From Sphingobium sp. BYY-5 (GTDB lineage: Bacteria > Pseudomonadota > Alphaproteobacteria > Sphingomonadales > Sphingomonadaceae), in contig NZ_JALEBH010000001.1 of assembly GCF_022758885.1 (NCBI RefSeq), forward strand, positions 1,798,001 through 1,862,000: 64,000 nt of DNA, read 5' to 3'. Shown here piece by piece: positions 54,425 through 63,626 of this stretch. The notes beneath the pieces are model-generated. The model made no database searches. It saw only the letters and a program-made list of their open reading frames with translations, and was not told the DNA's origin. The stretch's first letter is position 1; each line of letters opens with the position of its first letter. The position numbers and the translations under genes are program-made.

Positions 54425-54486
54425 AGGCGTCCGCCAGCCTGATTCAATTGGCCGATTCACATATTCACACTTGCACGGAGATTCCC

Positions 54487-54729
54487 ATGAGCGAACCCAA
54501 TGTCGCCGCCGATCAGCTACGTCTTCTCATCGAGCGCATCGAGCGCCTGGAAGAGGAAAAGAAGGGCATCGGCGACGATATCAAGGACGTCTATCTGGAA
54601 GCCAAGGCGACCGGCTATGACGCGAAGATCATGAGGCAGATCATCCGCCTGCGGAAGATGCAGCCGCATGACCGCCAGGAAATGGAAGCCATCCTCCAGA
54701 CCTACCTGTCCGCCCTGGGCATGGAATAA
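54487..54729 (+). CDS. gapR: Nucleoid-associated protein GapR (DUF2312)
   Basis: 80-aa coiled-coil protein matching GapR of Caulobacter, which binds overtwisted AT-rich DNA ahead of replication forks and transcribing polymerases. The stretch [52 protein letters not shown] is diagnostic. Start [10 protein letters not shown], 5 bases after a CGGAGA Shine-Dalgarno. Confidence 0.95.
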   Translation: MSEPNVAADQLRLLIERIERLEEEKKGIGDDIKDVYLEAKATGYDAKIMRQIIRLRKMQPHDRQEMEAILQTYLSALGME

Positions 54730-54810
54730 GGCCCGTCCATGCGCGCTGCCCTTGTCGAAGGGCGGCGCGCGGGGTAGCCAGTCACCATCTTTGCGGAGAG
54801 GAGCCGTCCC

Positions 54811-55137
54811 ATGTCCGAGATCATCGTCAGCACCACCAGTCGTCTGGAAGGCAAGCCCGCGAAGGACTATCTCGGCATCGTCACCGGTGAGGTGATCGTG
54901 GGCGCCAACCTGTTCCGCGACCTGTTCGCCAGCGTCCGCGACATCGTCGGCGGGCGGTCGGGCGCCTATGAGGATGTGCTCCAACGCGCCCGCGAACAGG
55001 CGATCGCCGAAATGCGGACCCGCGCGACGGCCCTGGGCGCCAACGCCGTGGTCGGCGTCGACCTCGATTATGAAGTGATCGGCGCCAACGGATCGATGTT
55101 GATGGTGTCGGCTTCCGGCACCGCCATACTCTTTTGA
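54811..55137 (+). CDS. YbjQ family protein (DUF74)
   Basis: 108-aa protein of the YbjQ/UPF0145 family (heavy-metal-binding-domain label). Typical blocks are [44 protein letters not shown] and [18 protein letters not shown]. Forms pentamers in known structures; function unclear. Its stop overlaps the TTG start of the following acetyltransferase, suggesting coupling. Confidence 0.88.
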   Translation: MSEIIVSTTSRLEGKPAKDYLGIVTGEVIVGANLFRDLFASVRDIVGGRSGAYEDVLQRAREQAIAEMRTRATALGANAVVGVDLDYEVIGANGSMLMVSASGTAILF

Positions 55138-55628
55138 CGATCCGCGTTCGCCCTGCCGAGGGTCATGACGCCGCATCCTGCGCGGCGATCTACGCCCCCT
55201 ACGTGACGGACGGCTGGACCAGCTTCGAAACCGATCCACCCGACGCCGCCGAAATGGCCCGGCGCATCGCCGATTATAGCGCCTCGCATGGCTGGCTGGT
55301 CGCACAGGCTCCGGACGGCCGGATCGCGGGCTATGCCTATGGCAGCCCCCATCGCAGCCGCGCCGCCTATGCGACCTCCGCCGACGTCGCCATCTATGTC
55401 GACGACGCTTTCGCGCGTCAGGGCGTGGGCCGCGCGCTCTATGCCGCCCTGTTCCCGATGCTGAAGGATCGCGGCTTTCACGCAGCCTTCGCCGGCATCG
55501 CACAGCCCAATGCCGCCAGCGTCGCCCTGCACGAGGCGATGGGCTTCACCCTCGTCGGCATCTATCGCGAGGTCGGATGGAAGCTGGACGGCTGGCGCGA
55601 CGTCGGCTGGTGGCAGAGATTGCTCTGA
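55134..55628 (+). CDS. GNAT family N-acetyltransferase (phosphinothricin-type)
   Basis: 164-aa acetyltransferase of the Pat/Bar-like branch. Family features: [57 protein letters not shown] with the acetyl-CoA loop, and the C-terminal [29 protein letters not shown]. Natural substrates are probably methionine derivatives or other small amines. It starts with TTG at 55134 overlapping the ybjQ stop (TTGA). Confidence 0.87.
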   Translation: MTIRVRPAEGHDAASCAAIYAPYVTDGWTSFETDPPDAAEMARRIADYSASHGWLVAQAPDGRIAGYAYGSPHRSRAAYATSADVAIYVDDAFARQGVGRALYAALFPMLKDRGFHAAFAGIAQPNAASVALHEAMGFTLVGIYREVGWKLDGWRDVGWWQRLL

Positions 55629-55700
55629 AGGTTGCCCTTTGACCAGCCGCTGGTGTAAGGGCGCCCATCACATTCAACCGGCAGATAAGAATTCAGGACC

Positions 55701-56444
55701 ATGGCAGGCCATTCCAAATTCAAGAATATCATGCATCGCAAGGGCGCGCAGGACAAGAAGCGCTCGTCGATGTTCTCCAAGCTCAGCCGCGAAATCACCG
55801 TCGCCGCCAAGATGGGTATGCCCGACCCGGACATGAATCCGCGCCTGCGCCTGGCGGTCAACGCGGCCAAGGCCCAGTCGATGCCCAAGGACAATATCCA
55901 GCGCGCGATCGACAAGGCGAACGCGGCCGGCGGCGAAAATTACGAAGAAGTGCGCTATGAGGGCTACGGCCCTGCCGGCATCGCCATCATCGTCGAGGCG
56001 CTGACCGACAACCGCAACCGCACCGCCACCAACATCCGCACCGCCTTCTCCAAGAATGGCGGCAATCTGGGCGCGTCGGGCGCGGTGAGCCACGGCTTCG
56101 ACCGCCTCGGCCTCATCACCTATCCGGCCAGCGCGGGCGATGCCGACGCGGTATTTGAAGCCGCGCTGGAAGCCGGCGCGGACGATGTCGCCTCGAACGA
56201 GGACGAACATGAAATCTGGACCGCGATGGATTCGCTCCACGAGGTCGCCAAGGCGCTGGAAGCCAAGCTCGGCGCCGCCGACGCCGCCAAGCTCGCCTGG
56301 AAGCCGCAGACCACCGTCGAAGTCGACGAAAGCAACGCTGCGACCCTGATGAAGCTGGTCGATACGCTGGAAGACGATGATGACGTCCAGACTGTCTGGG
56401 GCAATTACGAAGTCTCTGACGAGGTGATGGAGAAGCTGGGTTGA
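55701..56444 (+). CDS. yebC: YebC/PmpR family regulator (TACO1 family)
   Basis: 247-aa protein. [32 protein letters not shown] at the start and the [33 protein letters not shown] motifs are typical of YebC. Members act as transcription regulators or help ribosomes through proline-rich stretches. Conserved position before ruvC is common in bacteria. A small hairpin (GCCCTT/AAGGGC) lies just upstream at about 55635-55664. Confidence 0.95.
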   Translation: MAGHSKFKNIMHRKGAQDKKRSSMFSKLSREITVAAKMGMPDPDMNPRLRLAVNAAKAQSMPKDNIQRAIDKANAAGGENYEEVRYEGYGPAGIAIIVEALTDNRNRTATNIRTAFSKNGGNLGASGAVSHGFDRLGLITYPASAGDADAVFEAALEAGADDVASNEDEHEIWTAMDSLHEVAKALEAKLGAADAAKLAWKPQTTVEVDESNAATLMKLVDTLEDDDDVQTVWGNYEVSDEVMEKLG

Positions 56445-56452
56445 TCCATCCT

Positions 56453-56547
56453 CCCCTCCCGCTTGCGGGAGGGGCCGGGGGAGGGCCTGTTCCACCTCAG
56501 GCCCCACTGACACCCCCTCCCCTAACCCCTCCCGCAAGCGGGAGGGG
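56453..56547. repeat. Twin palindromes around the ruvC ribosome site
   Basis: CCCCTCCCGCTTGCGGGAGGGG starts about 56453 and CCCCTCCCGCAAGCGGGAGG ends at 56547, so the whole segment is also one large inverted repeat. The last arm supplies the GGGAGGGG that serves as the ruvC ribosome-binding site. Confidence 0.7.
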
Positions 56548-56550
56548 AAT

Positions 56551-57042
56551 TTGATCCTTCTCGGTCTCGACCCTGGCCTTGGCACCACCGGCTGGGGTCT
56601 TATCGCCGCAGACGGCAATCGGCTGACTCATATCGGCAATGGCCAGATCAAGACCGATAGCGCCATGGCGCTGGCGACGCGGCTGCTGGCGCTCGATCTG
56701 GCGCTGACCGATCTCATCCTCGAACATCGGCCCGATGGCGCCGCGGTCGAGGAGGTGTTCGTCAATGTGAACCCGCAATCGACGCTGAAGCTGGGCCAGG
56801 CGCGCGGCGTCGTGCTGCTCGCTGCGTCGCGATCGGGCATGGAGGTCGGCGAATATGCCGCCCGGCTCGTCAAGAAATCGGTGGTCGGGGTCGGCAACGC
56901 ATCCAAGGAGCAGGTCCACGCCATGGTGTCGCGCCTGCTGCCTAGCGCGAAGATCGCCGGGCCAGATGCCGCCGACGCACTCGCCGTCGCCATCACCCAC
57001 GCCCATCATCTGGCGAGCGCGCGGCGTATCCCGCGCAAATGA
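56551..57042 (+). CDS. ruvC: Holliday junction resolvase RuvC
   Basis: 163-aa endonuclease that cuts Holliday junctions with RuvAB. Catalytic acids are in [15 protein letters not shown] (Asp7), [22 protein letters not shown] (Glu) and [17 protein letters not shown] (Asp pair). The frame begins with TTG at 56551, five bases after GGAGGGG that comes from a repeat arm. ruvA and ruvB are not in the window. Confidence 0.95.
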   Translation: MILLGLDPGLGTTGWGLIAADGNRLTHIGNGQIKTDSAMALATRLLALDLALTDLILEHRPDGAAVEEVFVNVNPQSTLKLGQARGVVLLAASRSGMEVGEYAARLVKKSVVGVGNASKEQVHAMVSRLLPSAKIAGPDAADALAVAITHAHHLASARRIPRK

Positions 57043-57072
57043 AAAGAGGCGGATAGCCCGCCCCTCTTTTCC
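57041..57072. terminator. Bidirectional terminator between ruvC and DUF2218 gene
   Basis: GAAAAGAGGCGG pairs with CCGCCCCTCTTTTC with a two-base bulge; A and T runs at both ends fit termination of both converging genes. Confidence 0.7.
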
Positions 57073-57350
57073 TATTTCCAGTCGAACGGCAGAGGCGCCT
57101 CGCGAAAGGCGAAGCGGTCGAGATGGTCGGCGACCACCTGCTTGAACCGTTCCACATCGGCGTCGGCGTTCGGCTCCAGAACCACGACCAGCGCTTGCGG
57201 GTTGGCCTCCAGACGGATCGGCCCCATGGGGAAGCTGATCTCGCCCTGGTTCGGATCGAAATTCGTCTCGAACTTGTGGCTCCAATGCTTGCAAAGCTGC
57301 TGTATGTAGCGGCTGCCGTAGGTGGTCGGGACGGTCGCGGTCAGGGTCAT
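57072..57350 (-). CDS. DUF2218 family protein
   Basis: 92-aa protein: MTLTATVPTTYGSRYIQQLCKHWSHKF, then PQALVVVLEPNADADVERFKQVVADHLDRFAFRE. This matches DUF2218, a small domain often found near iron and siderophore functions in other bacteria. One Cys and a cluster of His (CKHWSHKF) could bind metal. It is 3 bp downstream of the PadR regulator gene, hence probably controlled by it. Confidence 0.8.
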   Translation of the reverse strand: MTLTATVPTTYGSRYIQQLCKHWSHKFETNFDPNQGEISFPMGPIRLEANPQALVVVLEPNADADVERFKQVVADHLDRFAFREAPLPFDWK

Positions 57351-57353
57351 GGA

Positions 57354-57995
57354 TCAGAGCCTTTCGATCTTGCTCACAGCCTCGTCGATCAGGGCGGCGA
57401 TATCGAACAGGGTCTGGTTATCCGCGCCTTCCTTTTCAAGGCGCTGCTGGACGGCGAAACGCAGATTGTGCATCGCGCGGCGCACCGGCCCGCCATCGGC
57501 CCGTTCGGCCTTACGCGCCAAATGGGCCAGCCGTTCCAGCACCATGTCGATCGCGGCCTGCCGCTCCTCTATCTGGGTCTTGCCGGCGTCGGTGATGGCG
57601 AAACGCTTGCGGCTGCCCTCACCAGGCTGTTCGGCGATCAGGTCCATCTCGGCCAGCAGGGTCAGCGTCGGATAGACGACGCCGGGGCTGGGCGCATAAA
57701 CCTCGCCCGACAGCGCCTCGATCGCGCGGATCAGCTCATAGCCGTGGCGCGGCTCGGCAGCGATCAGCTTCAACAGGATCAGGCGGAGCGCCTCATTGTC
57801 GAACAGCCGCCGCCGACCGCCGCCGCGCCCGCCACCACGCGGGCCGTCCTCGCCGAAGGGATCGCCGCCGAACGGGCTGCGCCCGAAGCCGCCCCGGCCG
57901 AAACCGTCAGCGGAAGCAAAGCGGCCATGACCGTGATGGGGGCCGCGATGAGGATGGTCGCCATGGCGACCGTGGAAGGGATGGGAGAATCGCAT
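57354..57995 (-). CDS. PadR family regulator with His-rich N terminus
   Basis: 213-aa repressor. The PadR winged helix covers about 75-160 (LILLKLIAAEPRHGYELIRAIEALSGEVYAPSPGVVYPTLTLLAEMDLI) with a helical C-terminal dimer region. Before it lies a tail of about 60 residues rich in His, Gly and Arg (HPFHGRHGDHPHRGPHHGHG), which could bind metal. Start chosen at 57995 because AAAGAG lies upstream; ATGs at 57998, 58010 and 58019 and a TTG at 58031 are alternatives. Strong inverted repeats upstream suggest autoregulation. Confidence 0.82.
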   Translation of the reverse strand: MRFSHPFHGRHGDHPHRGPHHGHGRFASADGFGRGGFGRSPFGGDPFGEDGPRGGGRGGGRRRLFDNEALRLILLKLIAAEPRHGYELIRAIEALSGEVYAPSPGVVYPTLTLLAEMDLIAEQPGEGSRKRFAITDAGKTQIEERQAAIDMVLERLAHLARKAERADGGPVRRAMHNLRFAVQQRLEKEGADNQTLFDIAALIDEAVSKIERL

Positions 57996-58031
57996 CATTT
58001 GCTCTTTCATATATTTCATGATGCTTTGCAA

Positions 58032-58074
58032 TATATCTTAAAAATTCCGATCGTCAAGAGTTAAGATATATCTT
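58032..58074. promoter_or_regulatory. PadR operator and promoter region
   Basis: TATATCTTAA (58032-58041) and TTAAGATATA (58061-58070) form an inverted repeat, and AAGATATATCTT (58063-58074) is itself a perfect 12-bp palindrome. It lies 40-80 bp before the PadR start, where a PadR dimer would block its own promoter. Confidence 0.65.
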
Positions 58075-58383
58075 TTTATATCATTCGTGGAGCTGAGTGC
58101 GCTTGATGGCAGGATGATCCGTCCGATTGCGGCCAGTTGCGGACATGAAATCCTCTCCTGTAAGGGGAGGGGGGCCACCGAAGGCGGTGGAGGGGTATCA
58201 CCCTATCGAGAGCGGGACACCCCTCCGTCAGGGCTACGCCCTGCCACCTCCCCTGCCAGGGGAGGAAGACTGGAAACGGCCAGGAGCAGGCTTTCTTCCT
58301 CCCCTCCCTTACAGGGAAGGGAATGTCTTGGTTGCCACCATCCCGGCCGATCCCACCGTCAGCGCGATGGGTCTCCGCGTCTT
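58075..58383. other. 309-bp gene-free stretch with a GGGGAGG repeat
   Basis: It holds the copy-2 repeat (58138-58284) and short flanks. No coding region is supported; the end abuts the stop of threonine synthase. Confidence 0.55.
58138..58284 (+). repeat. Complex palindromic repeat, GGGGAGG type, copy 2
   Basis: Same internal order as 18270-18420: GGACATG-AATCCT flank, TGTAAGGGGAGG, CCACCGAAGGCGGTGG, CTATCGAGAG, CAGGGCTACGCCCTG, CCTGCCAGGGGAGGA and AGACTGGAAACG flank. Shared flanks over about 145 bp show a common unit. Confidence 0.75.
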
Positions 58384-59625
58384 TTACAGCGACGCAAAGT
58401 CGATCGGCGCGTGGCGGTCCAGCGTGCGGCTCTGGTCCTCCAGCGGATATTTGAGACCGCTGGCGCAGTTGAACAGCACCGCCCGTTCGTCGCGACCGAT
58501 CAGCCCTTCATCCAGGGCGCGGCTGTAAGCGGCCAGCGTGGCGCCGCCCTCCGGGCATAGCAGCAATCCGTCATCCCGCGCGACATCGCGCACCGCCGCC
58601 GCAATCGCATCGTCCGACACGGCCAGTGCCGCGCCGCCGCTTTCTCGGACCGCGCGCAGGATCAGGAAGTCGCCCACCGCGCGCGGCACGCGAATGCCCA
58701 TGGCGATGGTATGCGCGCCTTCCCAACGCTCAGCGAACTCGACGCCCTGTTCGAACGCGCGCACCATCGGCGCGCAACCTTCGGCCTGCACCGCGAACAT
58801 TTTCGGCCGCTTCGATCCGATGAAACCGATCTTCTCCAATTCGTCGAACGCCTTCCACATGCCGATCAGGCCGGTGCCGCCGCCTGTGGGGTAGAAAATC
58901 GCGTCGGGCAGTTCCCAGCCAAGCTGCTCGGCCAGTTCCAGCCCCATCGTCTTCTTGCCCTCGATCCGATACGGCTCTTTCAGCGTCGAGAAGTCGAACC
59001 AACCACGCTCCTTCGCGCCCTGCCCTACGATCGCCCCACAATCGTCGATCAGGCCGTTGACGCGATAGACGCGCGCACCCTGCGCCGCGATCTCGCGCAC
59101 ATTCACTTCGGGCGTGTCGTCGGGGCAGAAGATCACCGCCTCCATCCCCGCCACAGCCGCATAGGCGGCCAGCGCCGCGCCGGCATTGCCGTTGGTCGGC
59201 ATCGCAACCTGGGTCACGCCCAGTTCCTTCGCCATGGAAACAGCCATGACGAGGCCCCGCGCCTTGAAGGAGGCGGTCGGCAACCGGCCCTCATCCTTCG
59301 CCAGTAGATGCACGCCACCCAGCCGCGCGGCGGTGCGCGGCAGCGGGATAAGCGGGGTCGCATTCTCGCCAAGGCTGACGATATTGGATGTCCGGCGTAC
59401 CGGCAGCAACTCGCGCCAGCGCCACAGGTCCATCGGCCGCTGCGCGATCGCTTCCTTCGTCAGCGTCGCACGCACACCGTCGAGGTCGTAGCGCACCAGA
59501 AGCGGCTTCCCCGCCGCCGACAGCCCATGCAGCCTGTCCGCCTCATAGCGCTCGCCGGTCAGCGAACATTCGAGATGGGTGACGAAAGTCGGCCGGTCGG
59601 TGGTGAGGTTGAGGTCGTGGCGCAT
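58384..59625 (-). CDS. thrC: Threonine synthase
   Basis: 413-aa PLP enzyme of the plant/archaeal-type threonine synthase branch. PLP Lys in LPTASFKARGLVMAVS, phosphate-binding GGGTGLIGMWKAF and the NGNAGAALAAYAA segment are visible. The N-terminal domain contains ECSLTGERYEADRLHGLS, with the Cys that begins the zinc-ribbon-like part reduced. It converts O-phosphohomoserine to threonine. Substrate specificity could also be a related PLP lyase (ThrC-like or diaminopropionate-type), so the name is probable, not certain. Repeats on both sides. Confidence 0.82.
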   Translation of the reverse strand: MRHDLNLTTDRPTFVTHLECSLTGERYEADRLHGLSAAGKPLLVRYDLDGVRATLTKEAIAQRPMDLWRWRELLPVRRTSNIVSLGENATPLIPLPRTAARLGGVHLLAKDEGRLPTASFKARGLVMAVSMAKELGVTQVAMPTNGNAGAALAAYAAVAGMEAVIFCPDDTPEVNVREIAAQGARVYRVNGLIDDCGAIVGQGAKERGWFDFSTLKEPYRIEGKKTMGLELAEQLGWELPDAIFYPTGGGTGLIGMWKAFDELEKIGFIGSKRPKMFAVQAEGCAPMVRAFEQGVEFAERWEGAHTIAMGIRVPRAVGDFLILRAVRESGGAALAVSDDAIAAAVRDVARDDGLLLCPEGGATLAAYSRALDEGLIGRDERAVLFNCASGLKYPLEDQSRTLDRHAPIDFASL

Positions 59626-59648
59626 CTGGGCCTCCCTGAATCCAAATC

Positions 59649-59766
59649 ATCCTTCCCTGTAAGGGGAGGTGGCGGGGCGTAGCCCTGACGGAGGGGTGTC
59701 ACCCTATCGATAGGGTGACACCCCTCCACCACTTCGTGGTCCCCCTCCCCTTACAGGGGAGGATTT
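59649..59766 (-). repeat. Complex palindromic repeat, GGGGAGG type, inverted relative
   Basis: Outer arms ATCCTTCCCTGTAAGGGGAGG and CCTCCCCTTACAGGGGAGGAT, with CGTAGCCCTGACGG, CCCTATCGATAGGG and CCACCACTTCGTGGT between. Same modules as 18270-18420 in the opposite direction, but one small hairpin is altered. It separates thrC from grpE. Confidence 0.7.
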
Positions 59767-59774
59767 CAGGCAGT

Positions 59775-60329
59775 TTACTCCGCCTTCTTCGCCACGCTCA
59801 CCATGGCGGGGCGCAGCAGGCGGTCCTTGATCATGTAGCCGGCCTGCATCTCGACCAGGATGGTGCCCGGCTCGGCGTCGGTCGAGGGGACCTCCATCAT
59901 CGCCTGATGCTTGTTGGGGTCGAGCGGCTGACCGACCGATTCCAGCTTGGTGATGCCGTTGCGGCCGAACACGCTTTCCAGTTCGCGACCGGTGGCTTCC
60001 AGACCGACGACCAGGCTCTTGAACTTCTCATCCTCGCGCAGATCGGCGGGGATGGTAGCCAACGCGCGGCTCAGATTGTCGGAAACCGACAGCATGTCGC
60101 GGGCAAAGCTGGTCGCGGCATAGGCCCGCGCATCAGCCAGTTCCTTCTCCAGCCGGCGGCGCACATTCTGCGTGTCGGCATGGGCGTAGAGAATGTCCTG
60201 CTTCGCGGTGGCGAGTTCCGCCTCCAGCGCGGCCAGCTTCTCGGCCGTGGCGTCTCCAGCGGGCGCCGCATCTTCCGGCAGCACGTCCACGACTTCGGTA
60301 TTTTCCAGATTCTGTTTGTCTTCGCTCAT
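59775..60329 (-). CDS. grpE: Nucleotide exchange factor GrpE
   Basis: 184-aa GrpE, which releases ADP from DnaK. Acidic N terminus, long coiled coil (EKLAALEAELATAKQDILYAHADTQNVRRRLEKELADAR) and the C-terminal beta domain with GVEPLDPNKHQAMMEVPS-like and TILVEMQAGYMIKDRLLRPAMVSVAKK. Start overlaps the stop of hrcA by 4 bp, so the heat-shock repressor and GrpE are made together, away from dnaKJ. Confidence 0.96.
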   Translation of the reverse strand: MSEDKQNLENTEVVDVLPEDAAPAGDATAEKLAALEAELATAKQDILYAHADTQNVRRRLEKELADARAYAATSFARDMLSVSDNLSRALATIPADLREDEKFKSLVVGLEATGRELESVFGRNGITKLESVGQPLDPNKHQAMMEVPSTDAEPGTILVEMQAGYMIKDRLLRPAMVSVAKKAE

Positions 60330-61369
60330 CTCATCAATCTCGACAGCGTCTGTGCGGTGAAGTCCACCATGGGGATCACCCGCGCATAGTTCAAGCGCGT
60401 GGGGCCGATCACGCCGACTACGCCGACGACCCGGCCGTCCGCGCCACGGTAGGGGGCGGCTATGACCGAAGAACCCGACAGGGAAAAGAGCTTGTTTTCC
60501 GAGCCGATAAAGATTTTGGTCGCGCTGCCGGCCAGAGCGCCGCGCAGCAGGTCCAATATTTCCTGCTTGCCCTCCAGTTGCTCCAGCAATTGCCGCGCCC
60601 GCTCCAGGTCGGCGGCCGCGCCGTCATCCAGCAGGTGCGACTGGCCGCGCACGATCAGCACCGGCCGGTCGTCGGCGTCCTGCGACCAGATGGCGAGGCC
60701 ACGGGCAACCAGGTCGCGCGCCGTATTATCCAGTACGTTGCGCTCCGCTTCCATCTCCCGCGCCAGCACCTCGCCCGCCTGGCGCAACGTCATGCCGCCA
60801 AAGCGCGCCGACATGAAATTGGCCGCTTCATTGAGCATCACGGGGCTGACACCGTCGGGCAGGTCGAGCACGCGATTTTCGACCGATCCATCATGCCCCA
60901 CCAGCACGGCCAACGCCTGGCGCGCGTTCAGTGGCACGAAACCGAACTGGCGCAGCACCGGCTCATGCTTGGGCACCATGATGATGCCGGCGCAGGCGGA
61001 CAGGCCGCTCAGGGTTGCGGTGGCGGCGGACAGCGCCTCCTCGATCGGCCCGCTTTCGGTGATGCCCGCCTCGATCGCGCGACGCTCCTCAACGGACGGT
61101 TCGGCCGCCTGCATCATGCCGTCGACGAACAGGCGCAGCCCCGTTTCGGTCGGCATCCGCCCGGCCGAGGTGTGCGGCGCGGCGAGCAGGCCCAGTTCCT
61201 CCAGATCCTGCATGACGTTGCGAATCGACGCGGGCGACAGGCTCAGCGCCGCGATCTTGCTGATGGTGCGCGACCCCACGGGCAGGCCCGTGCCCAGATA
61301 GCTTTCCACCACCAGGCGAAAAACGTCGCGCGCGCGATCATTCAATTCGGAGATCGGGATGACCGACAT
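60326..61369 (-). CDS. hrcA: Heat-inducible transcription repressor HrcA
   Basis: 347-aa repressor of the CIRCE regulon. N-terminal winged helix (DVFRLVVESYLGTGLPVGSRTISK, SPASIRNVMQDLEELGLLAAPHTSAGRMPTETGLRLFVDGMM) and the C-terminal GAF-like domain ending GVIGPTRLNYARVIPMVDFTAQTLS. No CIRCE element is visible upstream, so it regulates targets elsewhere, probably groESL. First gene before grpE. Confidence 0.96.
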   Translation of the reverse strand: MSVIPISELNDRARDVFRLVVESYLGTGLPVGSRTISKIAALSLSPASIRNVMQDLEELGLLAAPHTSAGRMPTETGLRLFVDGMMQAAEPSVEERRAIEAGITESGPIEEALSAATATLSGLSACAGIIMVPKHEPVLRQFGFVPLNARQALAVLVGHDGSVENRVLDLPDGVSPVMLNEAANFMSARFGGMTLRQAGEVLAREMEAERNVLDNTARDLVARGLAIWSQDADDRPVLIVRGQSHLLDDGAAADLERARQLLEQLEGKQEILDLLRGALAGSATKIFIGSENKLFSLSGSSVIAAPYRGADGRVVGVVGVIGPTRLNYARVIPMVDFTAQTLSRLMR

Positions 61370-61381
61370 GATGTCTATCTA

Positions 61382-61428
61382 GAGCGATTTCTAGTCAGAT
61401 GAAACATCAGACGACTCGGAAATCGCGG
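61382..61428. repeat. Inverted repeat between hrcA and the DUF6438 gene
   Basis: GCGATTTC (61384-61391) mirrors GAAATCGC (61419-61426), with an inner hairpin GATG-AAA-CATC (61398-61408). It lies just upstream of the hrcA start and beyond the DUF6438 stop, so it could end the latter transcript. It does not match the CIRCE sequence. Confidence 0.5.
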
Positions 61429-61474
61429 AAAACAGAGGAAATCACAGCAAGACGGCGCGTGCGCTCAAGACGGC

Positions 61475-61987
61475 TCATGGCGCGACCGCCTTGGGATTGA
61501 GCATGGGCTGCACGTCCAGGATCTTCGGCACCGACGCAATCGCGACACGCAACCTGCCATAGCGCGCGTCCATACAGCCGGACTGATATTCCAGGCGCGT
61601 CGCCGGCTGCCCCGGCCGGCTCCATTCGACCACATAATTGGGCATGTCGGTGGCGAAGCGCTCGCAATTGGCGCCCTGGGCGATTTTCCGGGTCGTGCCC
61701 GCCGCCGGACGATATGGCGCCAGCGTCGCGACAAGCTTGCGATATTGCGCCCTGGTCACGGTAAATCGCGTCGGCCCCGGCACGGAGGTGAAGCGTTCCG
61801 GCTGCAACAGGCCCGATCCGTCAGGCGACACCTGCATCGTATAGGCCGGGCAGGCGCCGAAGCAGCGCCCGGCGGTGAAGCGGATCATGTCCCCCGGCGC
61901 CTTGGGCGGTTCCAGCCCTTCCTGTTTCGCCAGGCACCCCGTCAACATCGCGCAGGCCATCAGCATCATTGTAAAATTGCGTCCCAT
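61475..61987 (-). CDS. DUF6438 family lipoprotein
   Basis: 170-aa envelope protein. The signal MGRNFTMMLMACAMLTGCLAK has a lipobox Cys, and the body has the DUF6438 pattern TAGRCFGACPAYTMQVSPDGSG, with a CxxxCP motif, and a C-terminal Cys pair (GANCERF, YQSGCMDARYG). Disulfides are likely. Function unknown. The gene is divergent from rph. Confidence 0.78.
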   Translation of the reverse strand: MGRNFTMMLMACAMLTGCLAKQEGLEPPKAPGDMIRFTAGRCFGACPAYTMQVSPDGSGLLQPERFTSVPGPTRFTVTRAQYRKLVATLAPYRPAAGTTRKIAQGANCERFATDMPNYVVEWSRPGQPATRLEYQSGCMDARYGRLRVAIASVPKILDVQPMLNPKAVAP

Positions 61988-62135
61988 CGCCCCCTCTTAT
62001 CGCCAAATTGTCCGCATGGCACTGGCAAGAAGCGTCTTCGGGCGCTAAGCGGCCTGTTAAGTGCGCTTCCTGGCGCATTGGCGGCACCGGCGCTCGCAAG
62101 AGCATGTTGTCACCTGATCGTTTCGGAGAAATATT

Positions 62136-62852
62136 ATGCGTCCTTCCGGCCGCGCGCCCGACCAGATGCGCGACATCACCATGGAACCCGGCTTCACCAT
62201 CCATGCCGAAGGTAGCTGCCTCGTCAGCTTCGGCGACACGCGCGTGCTCTGCACCGCGTCGGTCGAGGAAAAGGTGCCCCCCTTCTTGCGCGGCAAGGGC
62301 CAGGGCTGGGTCACGGCCGAATATGGCATGTTGCCCCGCGCCACCCATACCCGCGGCAGCCGCGAGGCGGCCAAGGGCAAGCAGTCGGGCCGCACCCAGG
62401 AAATTCAGCGCCTGATCGGCCGTTCGCTGCGCACCGTGGTCGACATGAAGAAGCTGGGCGAGCGCCAGATCGTGATCGACTGCGACGTGATCCAGGCCGA
62501 TGGCGGCACCCGCACCGCCGCCATTTCGGGCAGTTGGGTCGCGCTGCGCATCGCCGTGGACAAGTTGCTGGCGTCGGGCGCGCTCAGCGAAGACCCGATC
62601 ATCCAGAAGGTCGCGGCGATCAGTTGCGGCATCTATGAAGGCACGCCGGTGCTCGACCTAGACTATGCCGAGGACAGCAACGCCGAAACCGACGCCAACC
62701 TGATCCTGACCGGCGACGGCAAGTTCGCCGAAGTGCAGGCCACGGCCGAAGGCGCGGCCTATGACGAGGAGGAACTGCTCCGCCTGCTCCGCCTCGCCCG
62801 CATCGGCTGCGCCCAGATTTTCGCCGCGCAGGACGCGGCAACGGGACGGTAA
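62136..62852 (+). CDS. rph: Ribonuclease PH
   Basis: 238-aa phosphorolytic 3'-5' exonuclease that trims tRNA 3' ends. [55 protein letters not shown] and the phosphate-binding [19 protein letters not shown] region match RNase PH, and the C-terminal [21 protein letters not shown] is conserved. Start [11 protein letters not shown]; it precedes rdgB with a palindromic repeat between. Confidence 0.96.
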   Translation: MRPSGRAPDQMRDITMEPGFTIHAEGSCLVSFGDTRVLCTASVEEKVPPFLRGKGQGWVTAEYGMLPRATHTRGSREAAKGKQSGRTQEIQRLIGRSLRTVVDMKKLGERQIVIDCDVIQADGGTRTAAISGSWVALRIAVDKLLASGALSEDPIIQKVAAISCGIYEGTPVLDLDYAEDSNAETDANLILTGDGKFAEVQATAEGAAYDEEELLRLLRLARIGCAQIFAAQDAATGR

Positions 62853-62874
62853 AAGGATTGAGCCTCCCCTCTCC

Positions 62875-62957
62875 TCCGTTCGGGCTGAGCCTGTCGAAGC
62901 CCCGCCTTTCTTCTTGAAAAAGAAGAACAGCCCTTCGACAAGCTCAGGGCGAACGGA
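62875..62957. repeat. Palindromic repeat between rph and rdgB
   Basis: TCCGTTCGGGCTGAGCCTGTCG (62875 on) mirrors GACAAGCTCAGGGCGAACGGA (to 62957), with an inner TTCTTCTT/AAGAAGAA stem. Same family as 34227-34333 and 52478-52552. It interrupts the usual rph-rdgB transcript. Confidence 0.75.
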
Positions 62958-62989
62958 ATTTTTGGTTCGGGATTTAGGATAATCGCATC

Positions 62990-63619
62990 ATGAGCGACGA
63001 ATTCGGACAGGAACAGGCGATCCGCAAGCTCGCCCCCGGCAAGCTGGTGATCGCCAGCCATAATTCGGGCAAAATAAGGGAAATCGCGGAACTGCTCGGC
63101 CCCTATGGCATAGAGCCGATCTCCGCCGCCGCCCTGGACCTGCCCGAACCGGAAGAGACCGGCACCACCTTCATAGCAAACGCAGAGTTGAAGGCGATGC
63201 AGGCGGCCGACCTCAGCGGCCTGCCCGCGCTCGCCGACGACAGCGGCCTGTGCGTCGAAGCGCTGGGCGGCAACCCCGGCCTCTTCTCCGCCCGCTGGGC
63301 CGGCCCGACCAAGGATTTCGGCTTCGCCATGCAAAAAGTGTGGGACGGGATCGAAGCCAAGGGGCCGGACGCCGGCCACGACGCCCATTTCATCTGCGCC
63401 CTCGCCCTTGCCTGGCCCGACGGCCATGTCGAAGCGTTTGAGGGCCGGGTCGACGGCACGCTCGTCTGGCCGCCGCGCGGCGATAAGGGGTTCGGCTACG
63501 ACCCGATGTTCGTGCCGCTGGGGTATGACATCAGCTTCGGCGAGATGGCGGCGGAAAAGAAGCACGCCATGAGCCATCGTGCCGACGCCTTCGCGCAACT
63601 GGTGAAGGCTGTGTTTTAA
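62990..63619 (+). CDS. rdgB: Non-canonical purine NTP pyrophosphatase (RdgB/HAM1)
   Basis: 209-aa house-cleaning enzyme that hydrolyses ITP, dITP and XTP. The first strand [62 protein letters not shown] and [16 protein letters not shown], and MSHRADAF are all standard. It follows rph in the order typical of Alphaproteobacteria. Confidence 0.96.
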   Translation: MSDEFGQEQAIRKLAPGKLVIASHNSGKIREIAELLGPYGIEPISAAALDLPEPEETGTTFIANAELKAMQAADLSGLPALADDSGLCVEALGGNPGLFSARWAGPTKDFGFAMQKVWDGIEAKGPDAGHDAHFICALALAWPDGHVEAFEGRVDGTLVWPPRGDKGFGYDPMFVPLGYDISFGEMAAEKKHAMSHRADAFAQLVKAVF

Positions 63620-63626
63620 CCGACAT

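Noticed and set aside
61370..61474. CIRCE element upstream of hrcA
   Set aside because: The sequence contains an inverted repeat but nothing like TTAGCACTC and its mirror.
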